Part shown: positions 16,307 through 24,300 of the stretch, piece by piece | Layout: each line of letters starts with the position of its first letter | Position numbering within the stretch: position 1 is the stretch's first letter | Origin: Streptomyces sp. NRRL F-6492 | GTDB taxonomy: Bacteria > Actinomycetota > Actinomycetes > Streptomycetales > Streptomycetaceae | DNA: 64,000 nt | Assembly (NCBI RefSeq): GCF_001280125.1 | Contig: NZ_LGEG01000225.1 | Location: 1 to 64,000, forward strand | Reading direction: 5' to 3' | Program-made: the position numbers and the translations under genes | The notes under the pieces: generated by a model | What the model was told of the DNA's origin: nothing | The model's database searches: none | What the model saw: only the letters and a program-made list of their open reading frames with translations

Positions 16307-16846
16307 TCAGGGCAGTCTCGGAGCGAGCTCCAGCCAGGCGCGGAGCTCCTCCACGGAGGAGTCCCCGTCCTCCAGGAGGGGCAGGACGGGACGCAGCGTG
16401 GACAGCAGGTTCTTGACGCGACGCAGCCGGAGCACCTGCTCCCGTGGCAGGGCCTGCCACTCACCGGCCAGGCGCGCGGCCGTCTCCAACGACATGCTCA
16501 GGTTCCGCACGACGTCCGCCCGGAGCGCGGCGAGATCCCGGGCCGGGTCGGTGTCGTCGGGCCCGAACTCCCGGATCAGGTAGGCACGTACGCGGGCCGC
16601 CTCGACCACCGAATGGAGGGACGGCTCCTCCCGGTACTTCCCCGGGAGCGCGGCGAGCGCGAGCCGGCCCCAGCGGATCCTGGTCCCGGCGGGGAGGTCG
16701 TGGCGCTGCATGCCACCGACGGCGAGGACCCGCAGCTCGTTCCACCGCCCAGGGGCCCAGGCTTCCGCCTCGCGTCCCGACAGCAGGCGCTCCAGACCTT
16801 CCGGCGAGGCGTCGGGGAGTGCGCCCCGGTCGTCGTCGTGACTCAC
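16307..16846 (-). CDS. hypothetical protein, last gene of the immunity-type operon
   Basis: 179 residues from GTG at 16846, which overlaps the upstream stop as GTGA. The longer open frame upstream of this GTG is antisense-like. The protein is soluble, rich in Leu, Arg and Ala and probably helical (SLETAARLAGEWQALPREQV, LSTLRPVLPLLEDGDSSVEE). Family not recognised. Its place at the end of an operon with Imm50-like and SUKH-like genes, right beside a truncated Rhs gene, suggests an immunity or toxin-associated role, by context only. Confidence 0.65.
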   Translation of the reverse strand: MSHDDDRGALPDASPEGLERLLSGREAEAWAPGRWNELRVLAVGGMQRHDLPAGTRIRWGRLALAALPGKYREEPSLHSVVEAARVRAYLIREFGPDDTDPARDLAALRADVVRNLSMSLETAARLAGEWQALPREQVLRLRRVKNLLSTLRPVLPLLEDGDSSVEELRAWLELAPRLP

Positions 16847-17328
16847 GCTCCTGTCGCCCTCATGCCCGTCGCCGCGCGGAAAGCCCGTACAGCCGCGACG
16901 TAGTCGCGCCGTGCCCCGCTGGCCGCGGGGAGGCTCGAAAGGCCTTCCTCCGAAAGTTCCCCAGTGGCACGGAGAACCGCCCGCGCGAGGTCTTCGACAC
17001 GGACTCCGCCCACCGGCGTCCTCTTCGACGTGACCGAGACGCACCCTTCCCGGTCACGCTTGAAATCGAGCCGGAACGACGAGCCGATGCCCGTATGCGA
17101 GAGGGTCCGCTGTTCGCCGAGGAGCAGCGGCCTGGGGCTGTCGAGCAGGAGGGCCACCGACAGGCAGATCATCACGCCCCGGTCGGGTGCGTGACCTGCC
17201 GACACCACCGTTCCGCTCCGCCCCTCACACGCGATGTCCCCGAAGTCGGAGTCACCGGGCTCTCCCTGCCCCGGGCGCACCGGGAACCTCACCCCGATCG
17301 CGCCCGGTCGCTCCTTCCGCCCCGTCAT
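16843..17328 (-). CDS. hypothetical protein in the immunity-type operon
   Basis: 161 residues from ATG at 17328, overlapping the upstream stop as ATGA, and ending in a GTGA overlap with the next gene. Mixed alpha/beta, soluble (GVRFPVRPGQGEPGDSDFGD, MICLSVALLLDSPRPLLLGE, TGELSEEGLSSLPAASGARR). No family recognised. The double overlap makes co-translation with both neighbours very likely. Confidence 0.7.
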   Translation of the reverse strand: MTGRKERPGAIGVRFPVRPGQGEPGDSDFGDIACEGRSGTVVSAGHAPDRGVMICLSVALLLDSPRPLLLGEQRTLSHTGIGSSFRLDFKRDREGCVSVTSKRTPVGGVRVEDLARAVLRATGELSEEGLSSLPAASGARRDYVAAVRAFRAATGMRATGA

Positions 17329-17654
17329 GCCGGACCGGGCCGACGGAACTCGTGCACGACGCGGGGGAACGAGGAGGAGAGGACGCCCGGGCGCGGCTCC
17401 CCGGAAAGGGCGGACGCGAGGAATCGGGTGCGGGACACGGAGAAGTGCTCCCAGCGGGCGCCGCGCGTCTCGTTCACCACGACGGTCCACCGGTCCGGAT
17501 CGAGGCCGGAGCGGTCGAGCCGGTAGAGGCGCTCCCCGTTGTCCGTGACCGTCCACGGGACGACCCGGGCCCCCTCGGCCTCCAGCTCCGCCGGCTTCTG
17601 CCCGTACGCCCACAGGTCCTCCAGGTCCCCGGCCCGCTCCCCGGGATCAATCAC
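17325..17654 (-). CDS. SUKH (SMI1/KNR4)-like fragment
   Basis: 109 residues from GTG at 17654. The stretch VVPWTVTDNGERLYRLDRSG, then LDPDRWTVVVNETRGARWEH and FSVSRTRFLASALSGE is the C-terminal half of the SMI1/KNR4 (SUKH) fold, a common immunity-protein fold. The usual N-terminal helices with the P-x-x-Y-x-x-f motif are missing, so it is either an N-terminally truncated immunity gene or a shortened variant. It overlaps the upstream Imm50-like gene by 8 bp and the next gene by 4 bp. Confidence 0.7.
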   Translation of the reverse strand: MIDPGERAGDLEDLWAYGQKPAELEAEGARVVPWTVTDNGERLYRLDRSGLDPDRWTVVVNETRGARWEHFSVSRTRFLASALSGEPRPGVLSSSFPRVVHEFRRPGPA

Positions 17655-18063
17655 CGCACGGCCCCGCGGAGAGGTAGGAGCGGAAACGGGCCAGGGAGGA
17701 GCCGGAGGCCGTGAAGTCGAGGTACGAGCCCTCCGCCTCGACGGTCACCCGGACGTCCGTGCCCTCCCCGGTGTTCAGGGCGACTCCCGCGTCGCGGGCG
17801 CTGAACTCCCAGCCGCTGACCCGCAGTCCCCGCACGCCCGTGAACGTCAGGTAGAACTCGACGGTGTCGTACGCCCTGTCCGCCCAGGCGGGGGGCGGCC
17901 TCTCGGGGAGGGCGGTGGTCTCGAACATCAAGGTAACCGACGCTTCCCTCTCGTCGATCTGTACGTAGTACAGCCTGCACGCGTCCAGGTCCGGGGGCGT
18001 CGCGTACGCGTCCGTGACCTCCTCCGTCGATCCGACGACCGCCGTCCAGTCAGACGCGCTCAT
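17647..18063 (-). CDS. Imm50-like immunity protein, copy 2
   Basis: 138 residues from ATG at 18063. The pattern of an N-terminal helix, the PDLDACRLYYVQID strand, hydrophobic strands ending in a Pro-rich PERPPPAWADRAYDTVEFYL and a GVRGLRVSGW strand matches the immunity protein 50 family as I know it. These proteins neutralise Rhs/polymorphic toxins in the cytoplasm. It is a diverged paralogue of the preceding gene and overlaps it by 14 bp. Confidence 0.7.
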   Translation of the reverse strand: MSASDWTAVVGSTEEVTDAYATPPDLDACRLYYVQIDEREASVTLMFETTALPERPPPAWADRAYDTVEFYLTFTGVRGLRVSGWEFSARDAGVALNTGEGTDVRVTVEAEGSYLDFTASGSSLARFRSYLSAGPCGD

Positions 18064-18553
18064 GGAAGGGCCTCTCCTCGGGTCCGGGGACGGTCTCGTG
18101 CAGCCTTGCGTCCACCCGCCCCAGGAAGAGGTGACGGCCGCCGTCCGCGCCGTCGGGCGCGATCCTGAAGGCGCTCACGTGTCCCACCGGCACGGACTCG
18201 TGGCCGGTGAAGCCGAGGTCCACCCCGGCGCCCCGCACGCGCACCCGCATCCTCCGCCTTCCGCCCAGGGGCTCCGCCGTGAAGGAGGCGGAGGGCACGG
18301 GCGGCTCCCACTGCTCCAGGGAGAGATCCTCCACCGCGAGGAACTGGAGGTGGCACTGGACGGTGTCGACGTCCGTGCCCTCCCATTCCGGCGGGACCGT
18401 CGCCGGGAAGCTCGAAAGGTCCACGCGCAGTATGACCGTCGGACCGATCCAGGACAGGTTGACGGCCCGCAGCCGGAACGTGTCGAGGGGCGGGACCGCT
18501 CCGTACAGGCGGATCAGGTCCGCGGGATTCACCAGGGTCGGGACGACGGTCAT
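18050..18553 (-). CDS. Imm50-like immunity protein, copy 1
   Basis: 167 residues. Same layout as the next gene: LIRLYGAVPPLDTFRLRAVN, then VILRVDLSSFPATVPPEWEG, TDVDTVQCHLQFLAVEDLSL, EQWEP. The P-P-L-D and P-P-E-W signposts align between the two genes. A longer C-terminal strand region than copy 2. Begins 4 bp after the stop of the upstream gene. Tandem Imm50 copies are typical of orphan immunity arrays that protect against toxins of neighbours. Confidence 0.7.
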   Translation of the reverse strand: MTVVPTLVNPADLIRLYGAVPPLDTFRLRAVNLSWIGPTVILRVDLSSFPATVPPEWEGTDVDTVQCHLQFLAVEDLSLEQWEPPVPSASFTAEPLGGRRRMRVRVRGAGVDLGFTGHESVPVGHVSAFRIAPDGADGGRHLFLGRVDARLHETVPGPEERPFHERV

Positions 18554-18557
18554 GGTG

Positions 18558-19109
18558 CTACGGCCCTTCCAGCGGGGGGCCGATCACTTCGGCACCGGCC
18601 TGGCGGGCGAGCCACTCCGCTCTGTCGTCGTGACCGTCGGCATGGACGTACAGGGTGTGGTCGGGAGCCGGGTCCTCGTCGAGGGCCACGTGGCGGTGGT
18701 GGAAGCTGATCTGCACGGCGGCGTACTTGAAGTGAGCGGCGTGGCCGAGTTCCGGAACCGGCGGCCAGCCGAAGGAGTCCCACGTGAGCTGGAATCGGGG
18801 ACAGAACTCCAGTACGGCTCGGGCGGTCTCGACGGCGTCCTGAACGGGCACGGCCAGATCGATGAGGTAGAGGTCCTCGGACAGCGGGTGGTCGCCGGGT
18901 TCGGCGGCATCGGCGCGTACGCGGGCCGTGGTCTCGGCACCGGGTACGGCGGCCAGCAGTCGGCGGAGTTGCTCACGGCCGGGTACCCGCACCCAGAACT
19001 CGGCCCTCGCGTCGGAGCCCTCGGCAACGACCAGCAGCCGCTCGGCGAGGGCGAAGAGCGCGTCGAGATCCGTCGTCGTCAACAGCGGATAGGCAGTGGA
19101 GTGTCCCAT
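18558..19109 (-). CDS. hypothetical protein, first gene of the immunity-type operon
   Basis: 183 residues, ATG at 19109. Alpha/beta, soluble and acidic, with a Trp/His-rich C-terminal part (LTWDSFGWPPVPELGHAAHF, VQISFHHRHVALDEDPAPD). No recognised family. As the first gene of a six-gene run with gaps of -14 to +4 bp it probably defines the operon promoter. An immunity or toxin-associated role is inferred from neighbours only. Confidence 0.7.
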   Translation of the reverse strand: MGHSTAYPLLTTTDLDALFALAERLLVVAEGSDARAEFWVRVPGREQLRRLLAAVPGAETTARVRADAAEPGDHPLSEDLYLIDLAVPVQDAVETARAVLEFCPRFQLTWDSFGWPPVPELGHAAHFKYAAVQISFHHRHVALDEDPAPDHTLYVHADGHDDRAEWLARQAGAEVIGPPLEGP

Positions 19110-19166
19110 GGCCGACAGTCTGTCCCAGCCGTCGGGCAGAGCGGGCGGCAGGCCCGTCGACCGGGT

Positions 19167-20027
19167 TCAGGTCGTCATCGCGTTCCGCCTGCAGCCCTCG
19201 CACGTGCCCGGCTCCGGGCCCCGGAAGGCCAGGTCGCAGGTGTCGCAGTTCTGGAGGGGGTGCCGGGGGGGCGCCGGGTCCGCCGTGCCGAGCGGCGGCG
19301 GCGGGAGCTGGGCGGACAGGCGGTGGGCCAGGAGCGCGGCCGGGCGGCGCAGGGGCTCCAGGGGCAGGGCGCAGGTCAGGACCCGGCGGACGGCCTCCGG
19401 CGTCAGGTCGCGCTCCAGCCAGGCGGCGACCCCCGGCGCCAGGTGTTCGGTCTCGGTGGCCGACAGGTGCAGGCGGGGGTCCTCGTGCCGCAGGCCGGCG
19501 AGGACGCCGAGGCCCGTCCGCAGGAGGTCGGGGGACGGGTACGCGGGCTGCGGTACGGCGGGCAGGGCCCGGCGCGGGGCCTCCGTACGGCGGGCCGGGG
19601 CCCTGCGCACCGCCTCCTCGTCGGCGGCCGACCGCCCCGGGTGGTTGCAGGAGACCGTGCGCGTGACGATCTTCCCGGCGTCGTCGCGTGCCAGCTCGCG
19701 GCGCAGGTAGCCGTGGGCCTCCAGCTCGCGCAGTCCGGCGGCGATCCGGCGCGCCCCCTCGGGGAAGCGCCTGGTGAGGCTCTTGATGTCGACGGGCGAC
19801 CCGCCGGGCAGCGACTGGATGTGCACGGCCAGGCCGATGGCCAGGAGCGACAGCTCGGCGTGCTGGGAGAGGTGGTTGCCGACCACCGTGAACCGGGTGG
19901 TGTGGCGGACGTTCTCGTGGATGACGCCGCCCGCCCGGACGGACCTCGTGCCGGGCTTCACGGGGCGGTTCCGCCCGTCGTTGCGGGACGGGGCGAGGGG
20001 GCGCGCGCTAATGTTCTGGGTACCCAT
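19167..20027 (-). CDS. HTH DNA-binding protein with C-terminal zinc ribbon
   Basis: 286 residues, ATG at 20027. Residues about 45-120 form a winged-helix type HTH (FTVVGNHLSQHAELSLLAIG, VDIKSLTRRFPEGARRIAAGLRELEAHGYLRRE) similar to replication-initiator/MarR-type wHTH found in many Streptomyces regulators. Residues about 205-245 contain a helical domain. The C-terminus has two CxxC knuckles (CDTC and CEGC), so a zinc ribbon. Probably a transcription factor of lineage-wide distribution; the target is unknown. It marks the return to core sequence after the accessory region. Confidence 0.8.
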   Translation of the reverse strand: MGTQNISARPLAPSRNDGRNRPVKPGTRSVRAGGVIHENVRHTTRFTVVGNHLSQHAELSLLAIGLAVHIQSLPGGSPVDIKSLTRRFPEGARRIAAGLRELEAHGYLRRELARDDAGKIVTRTVSCNHPGRSAADEEAVRRAPARRTEAPRRALPAVPQPAYPSPDLLRTGLGVLAGLRHEDPRLHLSATETEHLAPGVAAWLERDLTPEAVRRVLTCALPLEPLRRPAALLAHRLSAQLPPPPLGTADPAPPRHPLQNCDTCDLAFRGPEPGTCEGCRRNAMTT

Positions 20028-20360
20028 CGGGAAGCCTCACTTCCTAGGTGGTCAGGCCCCCGTCTTTGGGACTCCACTCCCGGCGGGGGCCGACGCATGT
20101 CTGCGGTCATATGCCAATCGGGCCGAGCTTAGATCCGGCAACCCGCCCTCCGAACAGCCCTTTTGGTGGTTTTCACTCCCCCGGGTGAGGGTTCCGCCGA
20201 AGCGGGGAGAGGTGGGGCTTGGAGAGGGTTCTTTCTCTCCTCGTTCCTTGGGAAGGCGGCCCGACCGACCGGAACCCGGGTTTCCGCGTTCCGGTCGCGG
20301 TCGCGTCCCGAGGAAGTTTCCGGCGGCCCGTCACACTTCCCCTCCCCGCTCCGTCAGTGG

Positions 20361-20388
20361 GGTGTCCGGCCCGATCGGGTCGGACACC
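20361..20388. promoter_or_regulatory. palindromic operator-like site before the DoxX-like gene
   Basis: ggtgtccg (20361-20368) and cggacacc (20381-20388) are exact inverted repeats around cccgatcggg, itself a palindrome. It ends 22 bp before the DoxX-like start. The rest of the 383-bp gap (20028-20410) shows no gene; it holds the promoter region of the HTH gene and AT-richer patches near 20150-20180. Confidence 0.5.
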
Positions 20389-20410
20389 GGGAACGCCGAA
20401 GGAGCCCGTC

Positions 20411-20749
20411 ATGTCCACCACCGCCACCGTCGTCACCGCCGTCGCCGCCTTCATGGCCGGGTTCTCCGGCGTGGCCGTCCTCGTGAGGGCCGGGTTCGTC
20501 GTCGAGCCGCTCGCCGCGTACGGGGTGCCCCGGAGCTGGTGGAACCTGCTCGGGGCCGTCAAGATCGCCGGGGCCGTCGGGCTGCTCGTCGGGTACGCCG
20601 TGCCGCTCGTCGGCGTCCTGGCCGCGATCGGGCTCGTCCTGTACTTCGCCGGTGCCGTGATCACGGTCCTGCGGGCCCGCGCGTACGGCCACGTGCCCTT
20701 CCCGCTGGTCTACATGGCGCCCGCCGTGGCCGTCCTCGCCCTGGTGTGA
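20411..20749 (+). CDS. DoxX-like integral membrane protein
   Basis: 112 residues with four predicted membrane helices and the family signature PRSWWNLLGAVKIAGAVGLL near residues 40-60. ATG at 20411 is chosen because the upstream extension is low-complexity. DoxX-like proteins are small membrane proteins of unclear function, linked in some cases to redox or thiol metabolism. A close relative lies at 56473-56820 in this window. Confidence 0.88.
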   Translation: MSTTATVVTAVAAFMAGFSGVAVLVRAGFVVEPLAAYGVPRSWWNLLGAVKIAGAVGLLVGYAVPLVGVLAAIGLVLYFAGAVITVLRARAYGHVPFPLVYMAPAVAVLALV

Positions 20750-20758
20750 GGCGCGTAC

Positions 20759-20803
20759 GGCGAAGGCCGCCGCCCCGTGCGTACGGGTGCGGCGGCCTTC
20801 GGC
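20759..20803. terminator. bidirectional terminator between the DoxX-like gene and metG
   Basis: cgaaggccgccgcccc (20761-20776) pairs with gggtgcggcggccttcg (20785-20801) between two convergent genes. Confidence 0.7.
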
Positions 20804-20825
20804 GCGATCGACGGCAGCGGGACCG

Positions 20826-22430
20826 TCAGTCCTTCTTCGGCTCCTCCAGGCGCGGGAACAGCACCGCGCCCTTCGTCACCGTCGCGCCCGCCGGGAGCCG
20901 CCCCCACGCGGCCGCGTCCTGGACCGGCTGCGCGGCCAGGGCGCCCAGGGACGCCTCGGCGCCGAGGGAGTCCCACAGGGCCTGGGAGGTCTCCGGCATG
21001 ATCGGGTTGAGGAGGACGGCGACGGCGCGGAGGGACTCGGCGGCCGTGTAGAGGATCGTCGCCAGGCGGGCGCGGCCCTCCTCCGACCCCGTCGCGTCAG
21101 CGGCGTCACCGAACGCGGTCTTCGCGACCTTCCAGGGCTCCTGCTCCGTGATGTAGCCGTTGACCTGCTTCACGAAGTCGAAGATCGCCAGGATGCCGGC
21201 CTGGAAGTCCAGCTCCTCGCCGATCTTCAGGTCGGCCGTCGCGACCGCCTTCGCCAGGCCGTCCTGGACCGCCTTCTCCGCGTCGCCGTCCGCCGCCGAC
21301 GCCGGCAGCTCGCCGCCGAAGTACTTGCCGACCATCGCCGCCACGCGCGAGGCGAGGTTGCCGTAGTCGTTGGCCAGCTCGCTCGTGTAGCGGGCGGTGA
21401 AGTCCTCCCACGAGAACGAGCCGTCCTGGCCGAAGGCGATCGCCCGCAGGAAGTACCAGCGGTACGCGTCCACGCCGAAGTGCGAGGTCAGGTCCTGCGG
21501 CTTGATGCCGGTCAGGTTCGACTTCGACATCTTCTCGCCGCCGACCATCAGCCAGCCGTTGGCCGCGACCCGGCCCGGGACCGGCAGGCCCTGCGCCATC
21601 AGCATCGCCGGCCAGATCACCGCGTGGAACCGCAGGATGTCCTTGCCGATCAGGTGCACGTCCGCCGGGAACGTCTCCTCGAACTTCGCCGGGTTCTCGT
21701 TGTAGCCGACGGCCGTCGCGTAGTTCAGGAGCGCGTCGATCCACACGTAGATGACGTGCTTCTCGTCCCACGGCACCGGGATGCCCCAGTCGAACGTCGA
21801 GCGCGAGATGGAGAGGTCCTCCAGGCCCTGCTTGACGAAGTTCACGACCTCGTTGCGGGCCGACTCCGGCTGGATGAAGCCCGGGTTCGCCTCGTAGAAC
21901 TCCAGCAGCTTCGGGCCGTACGCGCTCAGCTTGAAGAAGTAGTTCTCCTCCTTGAGGATCTCCACCGGCCTCTTGTGGACGGCGCACAGCTTGGTGCCGT
22001 CCTCCGCCTCGACGAGGTCGCCGGGGAGCTTGAACTCCTCACAGCCCACGCAGTACGGGCCCTCGTACCCGCCCTTGTAGATCTCGTCCTTGTCGTACAG
22101 GTCCTGCACGAACTCCTGCACGCGGTCGGTGTGACGCTTCTGCGTGGTGCGGATGAAGTCGTCGTTCGCGATGTTCAGGTGCTCCCAGAGGGGCTTCCAC
22201 GCCTCCTCCACGAGCTTGTCGCACCAGGCCTGGGGCGTGACGTCGTTCGCCTCGGCCGTGCGCATGATCTTCTGACCGTGCTCGTCCGTGCCGGTGAGGT
22301 ACCACACCTTCTCGCCGCGCTGACGGTGCCAGCGCGTGAGCACGTCGCCTGCGACGGTCGTGTAGGCGTGGCCCAGGTGAGGAGCGTCGTTGACGTAGTA
22401 AATGGGGGTCGATACGTAGAAACTCTTCAC
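20826..22430 (-). CDS. metG: methionyl-tRNA synthetase
   Basis: 534 residues, class I synthetase. The HIGH motif appears as APHLGHAY near residue 20, the KMSKS loop as GGEKMSKSN near residue 297, and the zinc knuckle as C-V-G-C near residue 127 with a following CAVHKR. The C-terminal dimerisation domain found in E. coli is absent, as usual in this group. The start is GTG at 22430. It is preceded in another frame by a short ORF, MAATGSEKQGAKA (ATG at 22468), whose TGA overlaps the GTG. Either this is a coupled leader ORF or a 1-nt indel separates the native N-terminus from the body. Confidence 0.95.
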   Translation of the reverse strand: MKSFYVSTPIYYVNDAPHLGHAYTTVAGDVLTRWHRQRGEKVWYLTGTDEHGQKIMRTAEANDVTPQAWCDKLVEEAWKPLWEHLNIANDDFIRTTQKRHTDRVQEFVQDLYDKDEIYKGGYEGPYCVGCEEFKLPGDLVEAEDGTKLCAVHKRPVEILKEENYFFKLSAYGPKLLEFYEANPGFIQPESARNEVVNFVKQGLEDLSISRSTFDWGIPVPWDEKHVIYVWIDALLNYATAVGYNENPAKFEETFPADVHLIGKDILRFHAVIWPAMLMAQGLPVPGRVAANGWLMVGGEKMSKSNLTGIKPQDLTSHFGVDAYRWYFLRAIAFGQDGSFSWEDFTARYTSELANDYGNLASRVAAMVGKYFGGELPASAADGDAEKAVQDGLAKAVATADLKIGEELDFQAGILAIFDFVKQVNGYITEQEPWKVAKTAFGDAADATGSEEGRARLATILYTAAESLRAVAVLLNPIMPETSQALWDSLGAEASLGALAAQPVQDAAAWGRLPAGATVTKGAVLFPRLEEPKKD

Positions 22431-22468
22431 GCCTTCGCCCCCTGCTTCTCGGATCCAGTGGCCGCCAT
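22427..22468 (-). other. 13-codon ORF overlapping the metG start
   Basis: Reads MAATGSEKQGAKA then TGA, with the stop overlapping the metG GTG as GTGA. A one-base change would fuse it in frame with metG to give a longer N-terminus of a form that I recall from other Streptomyces MetRS sequences. It may therefore be the true N-terminus displaced by an indel, or a translational coupling leader. Confidence 0.45.
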
Positions 22469-22558
22469 GGTCGAAATCCTAACGGCCCCGCGAAGATCCA
22501 CTCACATCCATGAACCCCCGGGGGACGGGGGCGGGCGCGGGGCGGCGAGGATGGGGGG

Positions 22559-23212
22559 ATGCGTGTACTGGTAGCCGAGGACGAGCGCGTCCTCGCCGGA
22601 TTCGTCGCCACCGGCCTGCGGCGGGCCGGATTCGCCGTCGACACCGTCCACGACGGCGAGGACGCCCTGGAGCGGCTCGGCCTGTACGCGTACGACGTCC
22701 TCGTCCTCGACCGCGACCTGCCCCGCGTCCACGGCGACGACGTCGCCCGGCGGCTCGTCGCCGGGGCCTCCCGCACCCGGATCCTGATGCTGACCGCCGC
22801 CACGGCCGTCGAGGACCGGGTCGAGGGGCTCGACCTCGGCGCCGACGACTACCTCGGCAAGCCCTTCGAGTTCCCCGAGCTGGTCTCCCGCGTCCGCGCC
22901 CTGCGCCGGCGCTCCGCCCCGCCCCTGCCGCCGCTCCTCGAACGGGACGGGCTGCGGATGGACACCGTCCGGCGGACCGCCGTCCGCGACGGACGCGACC
23001 TCGACCTCTCCCCCAAGGAGTTCTCCGTCCTCCAGATCCTCCTGGAGGCCGACGGCGCCGTCGTCTCCGCCGAGGAACTCCTCGAACGCGCCTGGGACGC
23101 CCACGCCGACCCCTTCACCGGAGCCGTGCGCGTCTGCGTGAGCAAGCTGCGGGCCAAGCTGGGGGAGCCGGGGGCGATCCGGACCGTGCAGGGCGTGGGG
23201 TACGCGCTGTGA
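22559..23212 (+). CDS. OmpR/PhoB-family response regulator
   Basis: 217 residues. Receiver domain with the acidic pair Glu7-Asp8, phospho-acceptor Asp51 (VLVLDRDLPR) and Lys101 (YLGKPFEF), then a winged-helix output domain (LSPKEFSVLQILLEADGAVV, VRVCVSKLRAKLG, TVQGVGYAL). It binds DNA after phosphorylation by the downstream kinase, with whose GTG its stop overlaps (GTGA). The signal is unknown. It diverges from metG. Confidence 0.95.
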   Translation: MRVLVAEDERVLAGFVATGLRRAGFAVDTVHDGEDALERLGLYAYDVLVLDRDLPRVHGDDVARRLVAGASRTRILMLTAATAVEDRVEGLDLGADDYLGKPFEFPELVSRVRALRRRSAPPLPPLLERDGLRMDTVRRTAVRDGRDLDLSPKEFSVLQILLEADGAVVSAEELLERAWDAHADPFTGAVRVCVSKLRAKLGEPGAIRTVQGVGYAL

Positions 23213-24297
23213 GCGCGGGAAGCGGTGGCCACCTGGGGGCCGGGTCGACCATCCGGACCCGGATCGCCCTCGTGTACGGAGGGGTCTTCCTGGTCCTCGG
23301 CGCCCTGCTGCTGCTCGTGGTGAACCTGCTGGTCAGGGCCGGTACGGACGGCCGGACGGAGGCCATCGTGGCGCGGGCCGACGAGGTCGCCGTGGTCGAG
23401 GCGTACCGCATCGGCGACGACGTCGGCCGGGCCGCGCACCAGCAGATGCTCATGTGGTCCTGCATGTCCCTGCTCGTGATCGCCTGCGGCGCCGTGGTCG
23501 TGGGCTGGTGGACGGCGGGGCGCGTCCTGCGGCCCGTGCACGAGATGACCGCCCGCGCCCGGCGCCTCTCCGAGCGGGACCTGGGCGGGCGGCTCGCGGT
23601 GCGCGGACCCGACGACGAGCTGAAGGAGCTGGGCGACACGGTCGACGCGCTGCTCGGGCGGCTGGAGACCGCCTTCGACAGCCAGCGGCGGTTCATCGCC
23701 AACGCCTCGCACGAGCTGCGCACCCCGCTCGCCACCCAGCGCGCCGCCATCCAGGTCGGCCTCGACGAGGACTGCGGCGTCCGGCAGGTCCTCCTCGACA
23801 CCAACCGGCACGGCGAACGCCTCCTCGACGGCCTGCTCCTCCTCGCCCGTGGCGAACGGGGACTCGCGGAGCGCGAGGACGTGCCCTTCGGCGAGGTCGT
23901 CGCGGAGGAGTACGAGGACGCGGTGGCGGGCGAGGAGGGCGGCGTCGTACGGGGGAGCCGGGTGCTGCTGCGGCAGCTCGTACGGAACCTCGTCGCGAAC
24001 GCGGTCGTCCACAACGTGCCCGGGGGCTTCGTGGACGTGCGGGTGGCGGGCGGTGTGCTGACCGTCGTCAACACCGGGCCCGTCGTTCCGCCGGACGACG
24101 TCGAGGGCCTCTTCGAGCCCTTCCGGCGCGGCGAGGGGCGCGACCGGACGGGGCCCGGCGCCGGGCTCGGGCTCTCCATCGTCCGGTCGATCGCCACCGC
24201 CCACGGGGGGAGCGCGACGGCGGTGGCGCGGAGCGCCGGGGACGGCGGCGGCCTCGTGGTGACGGTGACCCTGCCGGTCACCGCCGCCCGGCCCTAG
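23209..24297 (+). CDS. sensor histidine kinase
   Basis: 362 residues from GTG at 23209. TM helices at about 20-42 and 82-102 enclose a short (about 40 residue) extracytoplasmic loop, then HAMP (TAGRVLRPVHEMTARARRLS), HisKA with His168 (FIANASHELRTPLATQ), and an HATPase_c domain with an N box (LVRNLVANAVVHN) and G boxes (GAGLGLSIVRSIATAHGG). The short sensor loop suggests detection of a membrane or small-molecule stress. Partner of the response regulator just upstream; no target operon is adjacent. Confidence 0.95.
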   Translation: MSAGSGGHLGAGSTIRTRIALVYGGVFLVLGALLLLVVNLLVRAGTDGRTEAIVARADEVAVVEAYRIGDDVGRAAHQQMLMWSCMSLLVIACGAVVVGWWTAGRVLRPVHEMTARARRLSERDLGGRLAVRGPDDELKELGDTVDALLGRLETAFDSQRRFIANASHELRTPLATQRAAIQVGLDEDCGVRQVLLDTNRHGERLLDGLLLLARGERGLAEREDVPFGEVVAEEYEDAVAGEEGGVVRGSRVLLRQLVRNLVANAVVHNVPGGFVDVRVAGGVLTVVNTGPVVPPDDVEGLFEPFRRGEGRDRTGPGAGLGLSIVRSIATAHGGSATAVARSAGDGGGLVVTVTLPVTAARP

Positions 24298-24300
24298 GGC

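Noticed and set aside
14649..16460. Rhs frame extended to the ATG at 16460 as a 603-residue protein
   Set aside because: The first 100 residues overlap antisense the preceding operon gene and have no YD repeats; true Rhs similarity in upstream sequence is in another frame.
12952..19109. Integrative element or prophage at aspS
   Set aside because: The repeated aspS 3' ends first suggested attL/attR, but there is no integrase, excisionase or replication gene between or near them, and only 1 kb lies between the copies.
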